NCBI RefSeq assembly: GCF_022346545.1
Contig: NZ_JAKRNU010000010.1
Span: 1 to 64,000 of the forward strand
Length of the DNA stretch: 64,000 nt
From: Sporosarcina sp. ACRSM
GTDB taxonomy: Bacteria > Bacillota > Bacilli > Bacillales_A > Planococcaceae
Direction: 5' to 3'
Under the pieces are notes generated by a model, which was not told the origin of the DNA, ran no database searches, and saw only the letters and a list, made by a program, of their open reading frames with translations. Below, in pieces: positions 60,368-64,000 of this stretch (within the stretch, counting starts at the first letter, position 1; each line of letters begins with the position of its first letter). The position numbers were made by a program, and so were the translations under genes.

Positions 60368-61507
60368 TTACGGTTTTAGTACCACCTTGATACATTCATC
60401 TTCATGATCATGAAAGCGTTGGTAGGCGATTGCTGCTTCTTCGAGCGGCACAACATGGGAGATGATTTCCGTCGGGTCGAATTCATCTTTTGTGATTTTG
60501 TCGAACAGCATAGGCATGTAATGGATGACGGGCGCTTGTCCCATTTTTAACGTAATATTACGCTCCCACAGATTTCCAAGTGGAAACATATTATAAAGTG
60601 AACCGTAAACGCCTGTTAACTGGACCGTTCCAAATTTTCGCACCGCGTCTTGGGCAATATGGATGGCGCTTAAAGTTCCGCCTTGCAACTTCAATTTCTG
60701 TCCGGCTTTTTCGGCTATATTCTTTTTTCCATCCATTCCAACGCAATCGATGACAATATCGACACCACCGCTGGTCAATTCTTTAATGTGGCCGCCGATA
60801 TCGTCAAAGTCCTCGAAATTCAAGGCTTCCACCTTATTCATGCGAACGGCATGATTCAACCTGTAAGGTACATGATCAATGGCCAATACCCGTTTTGCAC
60901 CTTTCATCCAGGCAAATTTTTGCGCCATGAGCCCGACCGGTCCGCATCCGAGGACAGCAACGGTATCTCCTTTTTTGACCCCTGCATGTTCCACGCTCCA
61001 ATAGGCTGTCGGCAAAACGTCAGACATGAAGAGCAGTGCTTCATCGGGAAGTTCGCATGATTCGGGAATGACGAATGGGGTGAAGTTTCCATATGGGACA
61101 CGCAAATATTCCGCTTGACCACCGGGGTAATTCCCGTACCGTTCCGTAAACCCGAGGAATCCGCCTGTATCCACATGGGGATTCCGATTCGAGTTGTCGC
61201 ATTGGCTCTCCATTTCATGCTCACAATAAAAACAATGTCCACATGCCAGATTGAACGGAATGACGACGCGATCCCCTTTTTTCACTTTCGTGACGGCGGG
61301 TCCGACTTCCTCGACAATGCCCATCGGCTCATGACCGATGACATAGTCCTTATGTGTTGGTAACGCACCTAAATAGATGTGCAAATCGGAGCCACATATC
61401 GCAGTGGAAGTCACTTTAATGATAATATCGTCCTTCTCTTCAATCTTCGGGGCATCTACTTTTTTCACTTTAATATCTTTGGGACCTTGGTACGTAACTG
61501 CTTTCAT
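60368..61507 (-). CDS. zinc-dependent alcohol dehydrogenase
   Basis: 379-residue medium-chain dehydrogenase of the glutathione-independent formaldehyde dehydrogenase-like group. Catalytic zinc: Cys in ICGSDLH, His-Glu in IGHEPMG; structural zinc: CGHCFYCEHEMESQC. NAD-binding VLGCGPVGLMAQKFAW near 190. ATG 61507 follows AGGAGG. The native alcohol or aldehyde substrate cannot be told from sequence. Confidence 0.92.
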   Translation of the reverse strand: MKAVTYQGPKDIKVKKVDAPKIEEKDDIIIKVTSTAICGSDLHIYLGALPTHKDYVIGHEPMGIVEEVGPAVTKVKKGDRVVIPFNLACGHCFYCEHEMESQCDNSNRNPHVDTGGFLGFTERYGNYPGGQAEYLRVPYGNFTPFVIPESCELPDEALLFMSDVLPTAYWSVEHAGVKKGDTVAVLGCGPVGLMAQKFAWMKGAKRVLAIDHVPYRLNHAVRMNKVEALNFEDFDDIGGHIKELTSGGVDIVIDCVGMDGKKNIAEKAGQKLKLQGGTLSAIHIAQDAVRKFGTVQLTGVYGSLYNMFPLGNLWERNITLKMGQAPVIHYMPMLFDKITKDEFDPTEIISHVVPLEEAAIAYQRFHDHEDECIKVVLKP

Positions 61508-61528
61508 GGAATTCCTCCTTCTACACAT

Positions 61529-62321
61529 TCATCATTAGTTTTCCCACTTAAGGATTTTCTAACCATCACTTCATTCAACGAGACGCTTCATTTGTGAGAG
61601 TGGAAACCGTAGATTGCGGGAATAAACAATAGTCACACGTAAACTTTAATTTTATTTTTCGAAAATTTATAGTGGCTGCAAAAAATGTTTTTAACCTCAT
61701 AAGGATGGGGAATGCAAGCATTTTCGAAATATTGGATTTGCCTATTTTTTCTGTTTAATAACTTAGAATCGGTTGACAGCAGTATGATGTTCCTCTATAG
61801 TTGTCAACTAAGTGCCAGGGATGGTACGGAAAATTTCGTTTACTTCTTCGCCAAGACGAATGAATACACATTGCCAACCTAATAAGTTGTGCGGGTGGAT
61901 GAACGAGTATGTTAGTGAAATTCAAGATATCGAAAGTGTCTTTCATATCAGCGAATCATGTTTACTATAAAGCTGTTTTTGTAATGAACAAAAGGACTCC
62001 AACACCTTTTGATAAGGCGCTCTTTTTTGCTCTTCATACTGCAAGGCAGAAAGTTAGCCCGATATTGCCATCACCAATTGCACCAGCATTGGGTGATATC
62101 TACGTAAGTTTCCTTGCTATATCCACATGGAATACCGCGAATAATATGCCAGGATGGCGTCAATCTCACTGACGGATCTTGGTCTTTACCAACCTCAATC
62201 TACTAAATCACTTATTTTGGTTTGCAAAAAATGCTTCGAGCTCGGCAGAAGGGTAAATGGCTTTTCCAGACAGCTTAGAGAATAGCAGATCGGTTACCAA
62301 GAAAAACGTTCAATCTAGGAG
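61529..62321. other. gene-poor region between adh and ectA
   Basis: About 800 nt with no convincing gene. A frame at 61909-62172 (87 codons) has no clear ribosome site or recognisable product. The region holds a good sigma-A promoter at 61773-61801 with an overlapping inverted repeat, which may start a long leader or an RNA of unknown nature. Confidence 0.5.
61773..61801 (+). promoter_or_regulatory. sigma-A promoter with overlapping dyad
   Basis: TTGACA (61773-61778), 17-nt spacer and TATAGT (61796-61801). GTTGACA at the -35 and TTGTCAAC just past the -10 form an inverted repeat, suggesting repressor control. The first annotated gene downstream is ectA, 550 nt away. Confidence 0.55.
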
Positions 62322-62351
62322 ATGAACGCCAAGACTTGGAGGGAACGATTT

Positions 62352-62888
62352 TTGTCAAAGGAAGAGCAGCATCCAGTTGCACTATTGGAACGAAGCGACA
62401 ACTTCCTATTCCGGACGCCGGTAGTGGAAGATGGCAAACAGATTTGGCGGCTCATTAAAGATGCGGGAACACTCGATTTAAATTCTTCTTATAGCTATTT
62501 GCTATGGACGAAATACTTTGGTGATACGAGTGTCGTTGTAGAATCGAATGGGCAGTTAGTCGGTTTTATATCGGGGTTTATCCAACCGAAGGCACCGGAT
62601 ACGCTGTTTGTCTGGCAAGTAGCAGTGGATGCTTCGCAGCGAGCGAAAGGTCTAGCCACTCGCATGCTTCAAGCGATCTTGCATAGCTATACATGTCGGA
62701 ATATTCGGTATTTGGAGGCGACGGTTAGTCCTTCAAATAAGGCCTCGCAAGCATTATTTCGCAAACTGGCAAGAGACTTTGAGACAGACTGCAAGGTGAC
62801 GAACTGTTTTACGGAAGAGCAATTTCCCGGAAAGGGACATGAAGCAGAACATTTATTCACAATTGGTCCACTTCAGACTGAAAAATGA
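62352..62888 (+). CDS. ectA: L-2,4-diaminobutyric acid acetyltransferase EctA
   Basis: GNAT-family enzyme acetylating L-2,4-diaminobutyrate, second step of ectoine synthesis. Seen: [33 protein letters not shown] (EctA-specific), [37 protein letters not shown] (acetyl-CoA loop), and [20 protein letters not shown]. 178 residues from the TTG at 62352, which GGAGGG precedes by 8 nt. The ATG at 62322 would add ten residues but its AGGAG touches the start codon. ectB follows after 34 nt. Confidence 0.93.
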   Translation: MSKEEQHPVALLERSDNFLFRTPVVEDGKQIWRLIKDAGTLDLNSSYSYLLWTKYFGDTSVVVESNGQLVGFISGFIQPKAPDTLFVWQVAVDASQRAKGLATRMLQAILHSYTCRNIRYLEATVSPSNKASQALFRKLARDFETDCKVTNCFTEEQFPGKGHEAEHLFTIGPLQTEK

Positions 62889-62922
62889 TTGTGAAACTAA
62901 AAAAATGGAGGAATGTCAACCA

Positions 62923-64000
62923 ATGGTACTGACGATGGAACGAAAGGCAATGGAGATTTTCGAAAACCATGAGTCACAAGTGAGGAGCTATAGCCGCAGT
63001 TTCCCAACTGTATTTGAAAAAGCGAAAGGCTACAAAATGTGGGATACAACGGGGAAGGAATACATTGATTTCTTCGCAGGAGCGGGTGCTTTAAACTACG
63101 GCCATAATAATGAAAAAGTGAAGAAGAAAATTATCGAATATATTCAGGAAGACGGAATTGCCCATAGTTTAGATATGGGAACTGTAGTGCGCGCGAAATT
63201 TCTTGAACGATTTACCGAGGTCATCCTACAGCCGCGAAATTTGAATTACAAAGTGATGTTTCCGGGACCCACAGGAACGAATACGGTGGAAAGTGCGTTG
63301 AAGATCGCCCGAAAAGTAACAGGGCGCCAAACGATTATTAGCTTTACAAACGCATTTCACGGTATGACGTTAGGTTCGCTATCGATAACGGGGAATTCGA
63401 CAGTACGGCAAGGTGCTGGTGTGCCGCTAACGAACACGGTTGCAATGCCGTATGATACGTTTATGCAAGACCATCATTCGATTGAATACTTGGAACGATT
63501 TCTAGAAGATGCGGGAAGTGGCGTTGATCTGCCCGCTGCGATTATTTTGGAAACCGTTCAAGGAGAAGGTGGCATCAATGCAGCCAGTTTCGAATGGTTA
63601 CAGGCGATTGAAAAGTTGTGTCATCGATATGACATGTTGCTGATCATCGATGATGTGCAAGCGGGCTGCGGCCGTACAGGGACATTCTTTAGTTTCGAAC
63701 CGGCAGGCATTACGCCTGATATCGTCTGTTTGTCAAAATCGATCAGTGGCTATGGTTTACCGATGGCTATCACGTTGATCAAACCGGACTATGATATTTG
63801 GGAACCGGGTGAACATAACGGAACGTTTCGTGGAAACAATATGGCGATACTTGCGGCAACGGAAGTTTTATCCTACTGGGAAACGGATGTGTTCGCTAAG
63901 TCTGTTCAAGAGAAATCGAAAATGATTAAAGCGCGCATGGAAAAAATCGTGGAAAATTACCCTGAGCTGCAGGCGACTACGCGAGGGCGAGGTTTTATGC
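62923..64000 (+). CDS. ectB: diaminobutyrate-2-oxoglutarate transaminase EctB (partial)
   Basis: Class III PLP aminotransferase making L-2,4-diaminobutyrate from aspartate semialdehyde and glutamate, first step of ectoine synthesis. The 359 codons visible include [55 protein letters not shown], the cofactor Asp in IIDDVQAG and Lys272 in [11 protein letters not shown]. The C terminus lies beyond the window. GGAGG precedes the ATG. ectC probably follows outside. Confidence 0.95.
   Translation, partial: MVLTMERKAMEIFENHESQVRSYSRSFPTVFEKAKGYKMWDTTGKEYIDFFAGAGALNYGHNNEKVKKKIIEYIQEDGIAHSLDMGTVVRAKFLERFTEVILQPRNLNYKVMFPGPTGTNTVESALKIARKVTGRQTIISFTNAFHGMTLGSLSITGNSTVRQGAGVPLTNTVAMPYDTFMQDHHSIEYLERFLEDAGSGVDLPAAIILETVQGEGGINAASFEWLQAIEKLCHRYDMLLIIDDVQAGCGRTGTFFSFEPAGITPDIVCLSKSISGYGLPMAITLIKPDYDIWEPGEHNGTFRGNNMAILAATEVLSYWETDVFAKSVQEKSKMIKARMEKIVENYPELQATTRGRGFM

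Noticed and set aside
61909..62172. 87-codon plus-strand frame
   Set aside because: No clear ribosome site, no recognisable product; kept only as part of the description of the gap.

Overview
The window reads as chromosome of an endospore-forming Gram-positive bacterium of the Bacillales, most likely Sporosarcina or a close Planococcaceae relative. Spore genes (cwlD, gerD, kbaA) are followed by a tRNA cluster and rocF-sigW-rsiW-cdaA-cdaR-glmM, in the order I recall from Bacillus subtilis. Start sites carry strong Shine-Dalgarno sequences and TTG/GTG starts are frequent. The genus is inference; no rRNA is present.

Layout. 1-14 kb: a 20-nt periodic array, sporulation genes, five tRNAs, a GGDEF/EAL protein, arginase, the sigW envelope-stress operon under its own sigma-W promoter, and the c-di-AMP/peptidoglycan operon cdaA-cdaR-glmM, then a second 20-nt array. 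14-19 kb: a phosphate uptake locus split into pstSCA and a separate pstB, each with four Pho half-sites at exact 11-nt spacing. 19-29 kb: accessory metabolism and transport, two membrane-anchored PstS-like paralogues, a MarR regulator with paired operators, and a DUF5412-like gene broken by a structured repeat. 29-37 kb: a sigma-B-type GsiB protein, a sucrose-phosphate-synthase-like/sucrose-phosphatase pair, a type I holin-like toxin locus and small membrane proteins. 37-44 kb: two CstA-type transporters flanking a LytS/LytR-type two-component system. 44-54 kb: a MerR/TipA regulator, a sigma-W-driven permuted papain-fold protein, a large DUF2339 membrane protein, an rRNA methyltransferase and lipoproteins. 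54-58 kb: tenI-thiO-thiS-thiG-thiF under a TPP riboswitch. 58-64 kb: yebC, purC, sodC, a zinc alcohol dehydrogenase and the start of ectoine synthesis (ectA, ectB, cut by the window end).

Two kinds of structure stand out between genes. First, six arrays of short degenerate repeats with different unit sequences share a 20-21 nt period (about two helical turns). Second, five copies of a multi-hairpin element of about 190-360 bp keep their stems through compensatory base changes; four lie just upstream of a gene in the same orientation, and one has split a coding sequence. Signals for sigma-W, sigma-B, Pho, TPP, MarR and MerR control are readable and link many genes to envelope stress, phosphate limitation, general stress and osmotic stress.
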